Shown one piece after another: positions 54,128 to 63,159 of a stretch of 64,000 nucleotides of DNA. A program made the translations under genes and the position numbers. Position 1 is the first letter of the stretch. Each line of letters starts with the position of its first letter. Origin of the DNA: Trichothermofontia sichuanensis B231 (lineage in GTDB: Bacteria; Cyanobacteriota; Cyanobacteriia; B231); assembly GCF_026240635.1 (NCBI RefSeq), contig NZ_CP110848.1, positions 3,615,741-3,679,740 of the forward strand, given 5' to 3'. The notes beneath the pieces were generated by a model, which saw only the letters and a list, made by a program, of their open reading frames with translations, was not told the origin of the DNA and searched no databases.

Positions 54128-56038
54128 GTGTCGTCTAACGCAATTCGCCAAAAACACCGGAGAACATCTGCCCCCTCCTTTCAGTTTGTGCAAACGATCG
54201 GGAAGGTCACCGGGGGAACCTTATTGGGACTGCTGATGCTGGGGAGTGCGATCGTCGCCGGGGGCCTCGTGGGGCTAGCGATCAGCTTTCGCAACCTACC
54301 AGACGTGCGATCGCTGAAAACCTTTGCACCGGCTGAAACGACCTATATCTACGACATTGATGGCAATTACCTCGCCAGCATCCACGACGAAGCTAACCGC
54401 GAAGTTTTGCCCCTCGATCGCTTCTCCCCTCACCTGAAGCGGGCGATCCTGGCCATTGAAGATAGTCATTTCTATCAACACCACGGCATCAACCCCAGCA
54501 GTATTGTGCGGGCACTCCTCGTCAACCTCGATCGGGGCCATACCGCTGAGGGAGGATCAACCCTGACAATGCAACTAGTTAAAAATATCTTTCTGACCCC
54601 CGAACGCACCATCAGCCGCAAAGTCGCCGAAGCGGTACTGGCCCTGCGCCTAGAACAGACCCTCTCCAAAGATGAAATCCTGGAAATGTACCTGAACCAG
54701 GTGTACTGGGGGCACAACAATTATGGGGCGGCAACCGCTGCTCGCAGCTACTTTAATAAATCAGCGTCTGACCTGACCCTTGCAGAAGCCGCCATGATGG
54801 CAGGTTTAGTCCAAGCACCCGAAGAATATAGCCCCTTTATCAACTACAAAGAAGCCAAACGACGGCAAGCCCTTGTCCTCAAGCGCATGGCTGACATGGA
54901 ATGGATCACCCCCGCTGAGGCCGAAGCCGCCCGTAAGGCACCAATCATCCTGGGTAAAATTACCTCTTTCCAACAAAGCCGGATGCCCTGGGTAACCGGC
55001 GCCGTCATTCAAGAACTCACCGATCGCTTTGGCCGTGATGCCGTGGTTAAAGGCGGGATGCGAGTCCAAACGACTGTCGATAGTCGCCTGCAACGGTTAG
55101 CCGAAGAAGTCGTTCGCCAGGGTCATGAAAGCCTACAACGGCGAGGCGTCAATGCGGATCAGATGGCCCTCGTCGCGATCGATCCCCGCACCCATTTCGT
55201 TAAGGCGATGGTAGGTGGGGTAGACTACGAGAAGAGCCAGTTCAACCGAGCCATCCAGGCCCAACGCCAACCGGGGTCTGCTTTTAAGCCCTTTGTGTTC
55301 TACGCTGGCTTCGCCACAGGCAAATATACCCCCGACTCCATCATCATGGATACCCCGGTCAGCTATCGGGATGGGTCGGGCTACTACTCCCCCCGCAACT
55401 ACGATGGCTCGTTTGGGGGAGCGATGACCATTCGGCGTGCCCTCGAACTGTCGCGTAACGTACCCGCCATCAAAATGGGCCAAAGTGTGGGCTTGAACAA
55501 AGTCATTGAAATTTGCCGAACCCTGGGGATTAAAAGCCCAATGGAACCCGTCATTTCACTTCCCCTCGGTGCCGTGGATCTAACCCCCATGGAAATAGCA
55601 GGAGCCTACGCCACCTTTGCCAACTACGGTTGGCACTCTGATCCGACCTTTATTGTTCAAGTCACCGATAGCAGTGGCAATATCCTACTGGATAATACAC
55701 CAGAACCCAAGCCCTTGCTCGATCCTTGGGCGTCAGCCGCGATTACCAGTGTGTTACAAGGGGTTATCTCGCATGGCACAGGGACAGCCGCTCAAATTGG
55801 CCGACCGGCGGCAGGCAAGACCGGCACAACGAGTTCCGAACGCGATATCTGGTTTGTGGGCTATGTACCGCAACTGGCCACAGCCATTTGGGTGGGCAAC
55901 GATGACTATCGTCCCCTCGGTCAAGGCGCAACGGGAGGGGGTATGGTTGCGCCTGTCTGGCGAGACTTTATGTCCCAAGCCCTCAAGGGAGTCCCGGTAG
56001 AGCAATTTAGGCCCCCCTCCGACTTCACCCGACCCTAA
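54128..56038 (+). CDS. class A penicillin-binding protein (PBP1A family)
   Basis: The 636-residue protein has a short cytoplasmic start, one membrane helix (about 25-50), a GT51 glycosyltransferase domain (about 75-250; ILAIEDSHFYQHHGINPSSI and GGSTLTMQLVKNIFL) and a transpeptidase domain (about 310-610). The transpeptidase active-site Ser is in PGSAFKPF, SRN is in ELSRNVPAIK, and KTGTT is near residue 565. It polymerises and cross-links peptidoglycan on the outer side of the membrane. It starts at GTG 54128. Confidence 0.94.
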   Translation: MSSNAIRQKHRRTSAPSFQFVQTIGKVTGGTLLGLLMLGSAIVAGGLVGLAISFRNLPDVRSLKTFAPAETTYIYDIDGNYLASIHDEANREVLPLDRFSPHLKRAILAIEDSHFYQHHGINPSSIVRALLVNLDRGHTAEGGSTLTMQLVKNIFLTPERTISRKVAEAVLALRLEQTLSKDEILEMYLNQVYWGHNNYGAATAARSYFNKSASDLTLAEAAMMAGLVQAPEEYSPFINYKEAKRRQALVLKRMADMEWITPAEAEAARKAPIILGKITSFQQSRMPWVTGAVIQELTDRFGRDAVVKGGMRVQTTVDSRLQRLAEEVVRQGHESLQRRGVNADQMALVAIDPRTHFVKAMVGGVDYEKSQFNRAIQAQRQPGSAFKPFVFYAGFATGKYTPDSIIMDTPVSYRDGSGYYSPRNYDGSFGGAMTIRRALELSRNVPAIKMGQSVGLNKVIEICRTLGIKSPMEPVISLPLGAVDLTPMEIAGAYATFANYGWHSDPTFIVQVTDSSGNILLDNTPEPKPLLDPWASAAITSVLQGVISHGTGTAAQIGRPAAGKTGTTSSERDIWFVGYVPQLATAIWVGNDDYRPLGQGATGGGMVAPVWRDFMSQALKGVPVEQFRPPSDFTRP

Positions 56039-56261
56039 CAGCTACGCTAAACTCCACTCAAGCCGCGATACCTCCACAGTCGCAGGATGACGATGCGCCG
56101 CAACAGTGGACAGGCAGGCTATTACAGCGCTATCGATAGTGTGGGCTAACGGTGAAATCCGGCACAGATAACTAGATATGGCGATCGCGATCGGGTAGCC
56201 TAGAGTCACGGGTTGTCTTAGCCCTGGGAATAAACCGGCTGGCTGTTAGGGAATCAATGCC
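56039..56261. other. intergenic region upstream of dnaE
   Basis: A 220-bp gap with no gene. It should contain the dnaE promoter; no strong signal is evident. Confidence 0.35.
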
Positions 56262-58856
56262 ATGTCATTTGTTGGTCTGCATATCCACAGTGATTACAGC
56301 TTATTGGATGGGGCGAGTCAACTCCCAGAGTTGGTGAGTCGGGCGGTAGCGTTGGGGATGCCTGCCATTGCCCTGACCGATCATGGGGTGATGTATGGCG
56401 CGATCGAGTTACTGAAAGTATGCCGCAACCAGGGGATTAAGCCAATCATTGGCAATGAGATGTACCTGATCAATGGGGATATTGAAAAGCAGGAACGCCG
56501 GCCCCGCTATCATCAGGTGGTGTTGGCCAAGAATAAGCAGGGTTATAAAAACCTGGTTAAGCTGACCACCATTTCCCATCTTAAGGGAGTGCAGGGTAAG
56601 GGAATTTTTGCACGGCCTTGTATCAATAAAGATTTACTCAAGCAATACCGTGAGGGGTTAATTGTTACCAGTGCGTGTTTGGGCGGGGAAGTTCCCCAGG
56701 CAATTTTGCAGAATAAGCCGGACGTTGCCCGTCAGGTCGCCCAGTGGTATAAAGATGTCTTTGGGGATGATTATTATTTAGAAATTCAGGATCATGGTTC
56801 GATGGAAGATCGGATCGTGAATGTGGAAATTGTTCGTATTGCCCAGGAACTCGATATTAAAATTATTGCTACCAACGACTCCCATTTTATTTCTTGTTAC
56901 GACGTCGAAGCCCATGATGCCTTACTCTGTATCCAAACCGGCAAGCTAATTACTGAGGAGAAGCGATTACGCTATAGCGGTACCGAATACCTCAAGTCAG
57001 CCGAGGAGATGCGTTTACTGTTCCGCGATCATCTCGATGAAGCCATTATTGAAACTGCGATCGCAAATACCCTTGAAGTTGCTGAAAAGATCGAACCCTA
57101 TAACATTTTGGGCGAACCGCGGATTCCCGACTACCCAGTCCCCCAAGGGCATACCCCAGATACCTATTTAGAAGAAATTGCCCGTCAAGGATTATGTCGG
57201 CGGCAGCGGGTGGACAACTTTACAGCAGTTGAACCTGTCTACCAGCAGCGTCTTGACTACGAATTAAAGATGATTCAAAAGATGGGATTTTCTACCTATT
57301 TTTTAGTCGTATGGGACTATATTAAGTTTGCTAGAGATAATCATATCCCCGTTGGACCTGGACGGGGAAGTGCAGCAGGTTCACTAGTCGCCTATGCCTT
57401 GGAGATTACCAATATTGATCCAGTGCATCATGGCTTGCTGTTTGAACGCTTCTTAAACCCTGAACGCAAGTCAATGCCAGATATTGATACAGATTTTTGT
57501 ATCGATCGGCGGGATGAAGTAATTCAATACGTCACCCAAAAGTATGGTGAAGATCGGGTAGCCCAAATTATTACCTTTAACCGCATGACCTCAAAGGCAG
57601 TCCTGAAGGATGTGGCACGAGTGCTCGACATTCCCTATGGGGAAGCCGATCGCATGGCCAAAATGATCCCAATTTCCCGCGGGAAACCGACCAAATTAAA
57701 GGTGATGATTTCTGATGACACCCCAGCCCCAGAATTTAAGGAAAAATATGATACCGATCCCAAAGTTCGTCACTGGATTGATATGGCGATCCGAATCGAG
57801 GGTACGAACAAAACCTTTGGCGTTCATGCAGCGGGAGTGGTCATTTCGGCTGAGCCACTGGATGAAATCGTTCCCCTGCAACGAAACAATGATGGCTCGG
57901 TGATTACCCAGTTTTTTATGGAAGATCTGGATTCTCTCGGTCTTCTAAAAATGGATTTCCTGGGTCTTAAAAACTTGACAATGCTGCAAAAAACGGTAGA
58001 TCTAATACAGCAAAATCGTAAGCATAGGATTGACCTCGATGATCTACCACTAGATGATCCCAAAACCTATAAACTCTTAGAAAGAGGTGAGTTAGAAGGG
58101 GTATTCCAATTAGAATCCTCAGGGATGCGTCAGATTGTGCGAGATTTGAAGCCATCGAACTTAGAAGATATTTCTTCAATCCTAGCCCTTTACCGACCCG
58201 GCCCATTGGATGCCGGGCTGATTCCCAAGTTTATTAACCGCAAACACGGGCGCGAGCAAATCGATTACCCTCATCAAATTCTGGAGCCGATCCTCCAGGA
58301 AACCTATGGGATCATGGTTTATCAGGAGCAGATCATGCGGATTGCTCAGGATATGGCAGGCTATTCCCTAGGTCAGGCTGACCTCTTGCGCCGGGCGATG
58401 GGCAAAAAGAAGGTTGCAGAAATGCAAAAACACCGGGAAGCCTTTGTGGATGGCGCGACAAAAAATGGCGTGCGATCGAAGGTTGCTGAAGAACTCTTTG
58501 ATCAAATGGTGCTATTTGCTGAATACTGCTTGACCTATGAAACAGAAGTTGTGACCGTGGAATATGGACCACTTCCGATTGGTAAAATTGTCGATAACCA
58601 AATTAAATGTACTGTTTATACAGTTGATAAGTACGGGTATATTTACACTCAGCCCATTGCCCAATGGCACGATCGTGGTGTTCAAGAAGTCTTTGAATAT
58701 CGGCTGGATGATGGTTCAGTGATTCGAGCTACAAAGGACCATAAGTTTATGACAGATGACGGTCAAATGTTGCCAATTGATGAAATCTTTGAACGTAATC
58801 TTACCCTGAAATCGATTAATGGAGCCAGAGAATGGTACTTTCCTACCGTCAGTTGA
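56262..58856 (+). CDS. dnaE-N: DNA polymerase III alpha, N-terminal half with N-intein
   Basis: The 864-residue protein contains the PHP domain ([15 protein letters not shown] at the start), the polymerase core ([16 protein letters not shown]; catalytic acids in MPDIDTDFC) and, after FAEY at residue 755, an N-intein of 109 residues. The N-intein opens with the nucleophile Cys1 (codon 58527-58529) in [20 protein letters not shown] and has the block B Thr/His in [10 protein letters not shown]. The insertion point, FAEY before CFNKS, is the standard cyanobacterial DnaE site. The stop codon TGA at 58854-58856 comes after a short tail (REWYFPTVS). The mature chain must be joined in trans to the downstream C-half. 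Confidence 0.96.
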   Translation: MSFVGLHIHSDYSLLDGASQLPELVSRAVALGMPAIALTDHGVMYGAIELLKVCRNQGIKPIIGNEMYLINGDIEKQERRPRYHQVVLAKNKQGYKNLVKLTTISHLKGVQGKGIFARPCINKDLLKQYREGLIVTSACLGGEVPQAILQNKPDVARQVAQWYKDVFGDDYYLEIQDHGSMEDRIVNVEIVRIAQELDIKIIATNDSHFISCYDVEAHDALLCIQTGKLITEEKRLRYSGTEYLKSAEEMRLLFRDHLDEAIIETAIANTLEVAEKIEPYNILGEPRIPDYPVPQGHTPDTYLEEIARQGLCRRQRVDNFTAVEPVYQQRLDYELKMIQKMGFSTYFLVVWDYIKFARDNHIPVGPGRGSAAGSLVAYALEITNIDPVHHGLLFERFLNPERKSMPDIDTDFCIDRRDEVIQYVTQKYGEDRVAQIITFNRMTSKAVLKDVARVLDIPYGEADRMAKMIPISRGKPTKLKVMISDDTPAPEFKEKYDTDPKVRHWIDMAIRIEGTNKTFGVHAAGVVISAEPLDEIVPLQRNNDGSVITQFFMEDLDSLGLLKMDFLGLKNLTMLQKTVDLIQQNRKHRIDLDDLPLDDPKTYKLLERGELEGVFQLESSGMRQIVRDLKPSNLEDISSILALYRPGPLDAGLIPKFINRKHGREQIDYPHQILEPILQETYGIMVYQEQIMRIAQDMAGYSLGQADLLRRAMGKKKVAEMQKHREAFVDGATKNGVRSKVAEELFDQMVLFAEYCLTYETEVVTVEYGPLPIGKIVDNQIKCTVYTVDKYGYIYTQPIAQWHDRGVQEVFEYRLDDGSVIRATKDHKFMTDDGQMLPIDEIFERNLTLKSINGAREWYFPTVS

Positions 58857-59590
58857 CGTCTTCAGTCAAACAAAAAATTTTTACAGCTTTTCAAGAAGGA
58901 ATGGAGTGTCGCGAGATCCCTCGATATCTTCATGTTAGCGATCGTGCAGTGAGGCGAGTATTACAGGAAGCAGGCATTAATACAAAGCGTCGCAATCGCT
59001 ATCAGCTTGACGAAACATATTTTGATGTCATTGACTCAGAGATTAAAGCATATTTACTGAGTTTGATGGCAGCAGACGGTTGTGTTACCTCTACGAATTA
59101 TATTGTTTACGATTCAGTTGAAAGTTCTCTCGTTACTCTGCTTAAAGATGAATTAAAGTATCAAGAAAATATACGCATTATCTATTTTCCTCAGGGATAT
59201 GCTCCCCATTATCGACTTAATTTTTCTTCTCAAACAATTGCAAGAGCACTCACTAAATATGGTGTAGTTGCAGGTCGTACTGAATCAGGAGTTTACTATT
59301 TGCCGGATGATCAATATTTAGGAAGCTATTTACTTGGCTATTTTGACGGTGATGGGTGTGCCTATGTCAATCAGGGTAGAAGTGGTGGACTCGTCTATCT
59401 TGTTGGTTCAAAACCTTGGGTACAGGCATTGCAAGATCGTCTAAAGATGGGAAAGCTTCTTCAACATATTTCCCGCTCTGTCTACTATTGTTGGCGAATT
59501 TACAGTCGGGAGGATATTCAGAAGTTCTACAATCTACTTTATCTTTATCAAATACCTAATTTAGGATTGGCTTACTTACAAGAAATCTAA
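58832..59590 (+). CDS. LAGLIDADG homing endonuclease inside the dnaE intein
   Basis: The 252-residue protein has an N-terminal helix-turn-helix (about 14-48; [20 protein letters not shown]) and two LAGLIDADG helices (LLSLMAADG at 75-83 and LLGYFDGDG at 167-175), each ending in the catalytic acidic residue. It is thus a complete-looking monomeric homing endonuclease. Its ATG lies inside the last 25 bases of dnaE-N in a different frame, which suggests translational coupling. It sits exactly where an intein endonuclease domain belongs but has its own start and stop. Its lower-GC, less HIP1-rich sequence differs from its neighbours. Confidence 0.92.
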   Translation: MVLSYRQLTSSVKQKIFTAFQEGMECREIPRYLHVSDRAVRRVLQEAGINTKRRNRYQLDETYFDVIDSEIKAYLLSLMAADGCVTSTNYIVYDSVESSLVTLLKDELKYQENIRIIYFPQGYAPHYRLNFSSQTIARALTKYGVVAGRTESGVYYLPDDQYLGSYLLGYFDGDGCAYVNQGRSGGLVYLVGSKPWVQALQDRLKMGKLLQHISRSVYYCWRIYSREDIQKFYNLLYLYQIPNLGLAYLQEI

Positions 59591-59619
59591 AATGGAACAG
59601 ATTCTAGGGAGTTATCATT

Positions 59620-60978
59620 GTGGCTAAAATTATTTCTCGTCAATATTTGGGCCTCCAAAATGTTTATGATATTGGAGTAGTTCAAGATCATAATTTTCTG
59701 TTGTCTAATGGATTAGTTGCTTCTAATTGCTTCAATAAATCCCATTCAACAGCCTACGGATACGTTACTTATCAAACCGCTTATCTAAAAGCAAATTATC
59801 CCGTTGAATATATGGCAGCCTTGCTAACTGCCAATAGTGGCGATCAGGATAAGGTGCAACGCTATATTGCCACCTGTCTGAGTATGAATATCCAGGTTGA
59901 ACCTCCCGATATTAATCGTTCCGGTGTTGACTTTACCCCCCTGAAACAATCGATTCTATTTGGCCTTTCGGCTGTACGCAATGTCGGCCAAGGTGCGATC
60001 GAAGCTATCTTGGCTGCCCGCGATGAGGGGGGACCCTTTAAGTCCCTCGCTGATTTGTGCGATCGCGTGGATACCCGTGTGGTCAACCGCCGTGCCCTAG
60101 AGGCTCTGATTCATTGTGGTGCTTGGGATCGCATTGAAGCCAACCGTCGCCAACTCATGGCCGATCTGAACTTAATTTTGGAATGGGCGCAATCCCGTGC
60201 CAAGGATCGGGCTAGCGGTCAGGGCAACTTGTTTGACCTTTTGGGCATGGCGACTAACAGTCCGCTTGAAACCAGTAACAGCTTTGAATCGGCTCCTAAA
60301 GCCCCCCCTGTTGAAGACTATCTGCCAGCAGAAAAACTTAAGCTCGAAAAAGAATTACTTGGCTTTTATGTTTCCGATCATCCCCTCAAGGAAGTTACCC
60401 GATCGGCGAAGGTACTGGCACCCATTAGTCTGGAATCTTTGGAACAGTATGTGGATAAATCTAGTGTCAGCGCCATCGTAATCCTGACAGAGGTCAAACA
60501 CGTTATCACTAAACGAGGCGATCGCATGGCGATCTTACAAATTGAAGATCTCACAGGTAAGTCCGAAGCTGTCATTTTTCCCAAAAATTATGAGGCACTC
60601 AAGGACTATCTAGAGACCGATGCGCGACTGATTGTGTGGGGTAAAGTCGATCGCCGGGATGAGCAGGTGCAATTCATTATCGAGGATGCCGAACCGATCG
60701 AAAATGTCAAAATGGTTATGGTCGAACTGGCTGTGGCGCAAGCTAGCGATATCCAGGAACAGCATCGCCTGAAAACCATTTTGCTCGAACAACGTCGTGA
60801 GGAAGAAAGCCCGAAAATTCCGGTTGTGGCGATCGTTGCCACGCCCCATGAGCGCAAGTTTGTGTCATTTGGGTCCCAGTTCCGGGTTCAAGATGCACAA
60901 ACAACCGTCCAAGCCCTCATCCAGGCAGGTTTCCAATGCCGGGCAGATACCCTACTGCCTGCCCATAAGGCCGGTTAG
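59620..60978 (+). CDS. dnaE-C: DNA polymerase III alpha, C-terminal half with C-intein
   Basis: The 452-residue protein starts at GTG 59620, behind GGGAG. The first 36 residues are the C-intein (MAKIISRQYLGLQNVYDIGV, then block F DHNFLLSNGLVASN ending in the required Asn). Next comes the Cys+1 nucleophile (codon 59728-59730) in CFNKSHSTAYGYV. The rest is the DnaE helix-hairpin-helix region, OB-fold (AILQIEDLTGKSEAVIFP) and tail. The 36-residue length equals that of classical trans-splicing DnaE C-inteins. It lies only 29 bp after the endonuclease gene. Confidence 0.96.
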   Translation: MAKIISRQYLGLQNVYDIGVVQDHNFLLSNGLVASNCFNKSHSTAYGYVTYQTAYLKANYPVEYMAALLTANSGDQDKVQRYIATCLSMNIQVEPPDINRSGVDFTPLKQSILFGLSAVRNVGQGAIEAILAARDEGGPFKSLADLCDRVDTRVVNRRALEALIHCGAWDRIEANRRQLMADLNLILEWAQSRAKDRASGQGNLFDLLGMATNSPLETSNSFESAPKAPPVEDYLPAEKLKLEKELLGFYVSDHPLKEVTRSAKVLAPISLESLEQYVDKSSVSAIVILTEVKHVITKRGDRMAILQIEDLTGKSEAVIFPKNYEALKDYLETDARLIVWGKVDRRDEQVQFIIEDAEPIENVKMVMVELAVAQASDIQEQHRLKTILLEQRREEESPKIPVVAIVATPHERKFVSFGSQFRVQDAQTTVQALIQAGFQCRADTLLPAHKAG

Positions 60979-61063
60979 CAAGTAGGAAGAGTCAGGAAAT
61001 GCTTTCCTTGGCCCTAACCGCATCCAGTACGATAGGGGATGTCATCTTCAGGATTTAAGGCGT

Positions 61064-61636
61064 ATGGCTTATTTGTGGTACAAGGCATTTCACGTGATTG
61101 GGGTTGTCGTTTGGTTCGCCGGATTATTCTACCTGGTCCGATTATTCATCTACCACGTGGAAGCCGAGCAGGAACCGGAACCCGCCTGCTCCATCCTCAA
61201 AAAACAATACACGCTCATGGAAAAGCGGCTCTATAACATCATCACGACACCCGGAATGGTGGTCACTGTAGCGATGGCGATCGGGCTGCTGACGACAGAA
61301 CCGGAATTACTGAAGTCGGGCTGGCTGCACGCCAAGCTGGGGTTTGTGGCCCTCTTACTGGCTTATCACTTCTACTGCGGCTACCTCATGCGTCGCCTGC
61401 AGGCCGGCACCTGCAACTGGTCCAGTCAACAACTGCGTGCCCTCAATGAAGCCCCCACAGTGCTCCTGGTCATCATCGTGATGCTGGCCATCTTTAAAAA
61501 CAGCCTCCCCACCGATCTCACCGCCTGGGTCATTTTTGGCCTCGTGATTCTAATGGCGACCGCGATTCAACTCTATGCCCGCAAGCGTCGGCTGGATAAG
61601 GAGCGGGCGATCGCGGCAGAGGGAGAAGCCGCCTAA
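61064..61636 (+). CDS. hemJ: protoporphyrinogen oxidase HemJ
   Basis: The 190-residue membrane protein has four hydrophobic helices and the conserved start WYKAFHVIGVVVWFAGLFYL, with the essential His in KAFHVI. HAKLGFVALLLAYHFYCGYL and FNEAPT-like LNEAPTVLLVIIVMLAIFK are family marks. HemJ oxidises protoporphyrinogen IX to protoporphyrin IX in heme and chlorophyll synthesis and is the usual enzyme in cyanobacteria. It is followed by a PIN/TRAM gene on the same strand. Confidence 0.94.
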   Translation: MAYLWYKAFHVIGVVVWFAGLFYLVRLFIYHVEAEQEPEPACSILKKQYTLMEKRLYNIITTPGMVVTVAMAIGLLTTEPELLKSGWLHAKLGFVALLLAYHFYCGYLMRRLQAGTCNWSSQQLRALNEAPTVLLVIIVMLAIFKNSLPTDLTAWVIFGLVILMATAIQLYARKRRLDKERAIAAEGEAA

Positions 61637-61771
61637 ACAGTGCCGCAGGACAAGCCAAGCCCTGATAACCGACAACTAGGGCCAGGGTCTTCAATAATGG
61701 GGTCTTATATAATGGGGCCATGCGATCGCCATTCAGGGCGATCATCGAGTTCTGCTGGCAGGTCAGCAACC

Positions 61772-62857
61772 ATGTTAGACGCCATAATCGTTGTCATCTT
61801 TATCCTGGCCGGGGCCGGTGTCGGTTACTACGGGATCGACTTTTTACCCACAGGTGCCCTTGAGCAAGTCAACAATCAGGAAGGGCTACGTTTTGTCCTG
61901 GCCGGGTTCTCCGCCCTGGTTGGCGGAGTCACGGGACTTGCGATCCAAGCAGGCTATCGTCGCCTGGAACGGCAGGCCAGGGAAATGCCCGTGGATAGGC
62001 TCCTGAGTCGGGCAGTGGGGCTAGTGCTGGGTTTATTGGTGGCGAACCTGACCCTGGCACCCCTATTCCTGTTGCCCATCCCCTGGGAGTTAGCCTTTAT
62101 CAAACCCCTTGCAGCCATTTTAGGCAGCATCATGTTTGGATTTTCCGGCATGACACTGGCCGATATTCATGGCCGGACCCTGCTGCGGCTGATCAACCCC
62201 CACTCAGTGGAAACCATGCTGGTGGCAGAGGGAACCCTCAAACCTGCCTGTACCAAAATCCTCGATACGAGTTGCATTATTGATGGACGAGTCCAGGTTT
62301 TACTGGATACGGGCTTTTTAGAGGGGCAGATCCTCGTGCCCCAGTTTGTGTTGCAGGAGTTGCAGCAGGTAGCCGATGCCTCCAATGAGCAGAAACGGGT
62401 GCGTGGACGGCGGGGGTTGGATATCCTCAAACAGATGAAGGAAACCTATCCCGATCGCATTGTGATCCATTCTGCCGATTATGAAGACATCCCCACGGTG
62501 GACGCTAAACTGGTACGGCTGGCCCAGGAATTGAACGCGACCTTATTAACCAACGATTACAACCTGAATAAGGTAGCAACGTTGCAACGGGTAGTCGTGC
62601 TCAACATTAACGACCTAGCCCAAGCCCTACGACCCACCTATCTACCCGGCGATAACCTTAACCTGAAAATCCTCAAGGGAGGCAAGGAACCCGCCCAAGG
62701 GGTTGGCTATCTGGACGATGGCACGATGGTAGTGGTGGAGGAAGGCAGTGTCCATATTGGTCATGAACTTCAGGTCGTGGTCACGGGTGCCCTGCAAACG
62801 TCGGCGGGCCGCATGATTTTTGCCAAACCCCAGGGGTCCTCGATCGTCGCCTCCTGA
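61772..62857 (+). CDS. PIN/TRAM-domain membrane protein (YacL-like)
   Basis: With ATG 61772 the protein has 361 residues. Three or four membrane helices (about 1-135) are followed by a PIN nuclease domain (about 145-275; ILDTSCIIDGRVQVLL, VPQFVLQELQQVAD, LLTNDYNLNKVA with acidic residues) and a TRAM domain (about 285-350; AQGVGYLDDGTMVVVEEGSV). This architecture equals YacL of Bacillus, a putative membrane RNase. The longer frame from 61640 lacks support. It may be co-transcribed with hemJ. Confidence 0.88.
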   Translation: MLDAIIVVIFILAGAGVGYYGIDFLPTGALEQVNNQEGLRFVLAGFSALVGGVTGLAIQAGYRRLERQAREMPVDRLLSRAVGLVLGLLVANLTLAPLFLLPIPWELAFIKPLAAILGSIMFGFSGMTLADIHGRTLLRLINPHSVETMLVAEGTLKPACTKILDTSCIIDGRVQVLLDTGFLEGQILVPQFVLQELQQVADASNEQKRVRGRRGLDILKQMKETYPDRIVIHSADYEDIPTVDAKLVRLAQELNATLLTNDYNLNKVATLQRVVVLNINDLAQALRPTYLPGDNLNLKILKGGKEPAQGVGYLDDGTMVVVEEGSVHIGHELQVVVTGALQTSAGRMIFAKPQGSSIVAS

Positions 62858-62984
62858 AGAAACGCTTGTCTTCCAGCAAGCTAGAACCGCTTCTGCCCAT
62901 AGCCCAGAAGCCTAGCTCTGAACTGCCTCATTCCCCCGCCTCTCTGCCGCAGTCCCCCTTCTCCCCACTTGGGAGATTAAGCAA

Positions 62985-63040
62985 ATCAGCGGCCCTCACC
63001 CTAAATCCCTCTCCCAGAGCGGGAGAGGGACTTGCCAATC
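62985..63040. repeat. REP-like palindrome (inverted)
   Basis: GCGGCCCTCACCCTAAATCC followed by CTCTCCCAGAGCGGGAGAGG is the inverted form of the palindromes at 20575 and 22083-22205. It lies between convergent genes in the 300-bp gap 62858-63159, where no gene is seen. Confidence 0.65.
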
Positions 63041-63159
63041 TGCCTCCCCTTCTCCCCATCCCCCTGCAAACGGGGGGGTAGCGGGGCTGGAAAAAGGGGT
63101 TAGGGGATGAGGGTTGCTGGTCGGATCGAGAGCCAAACCTTAACTGTGTACTGAGTAAA

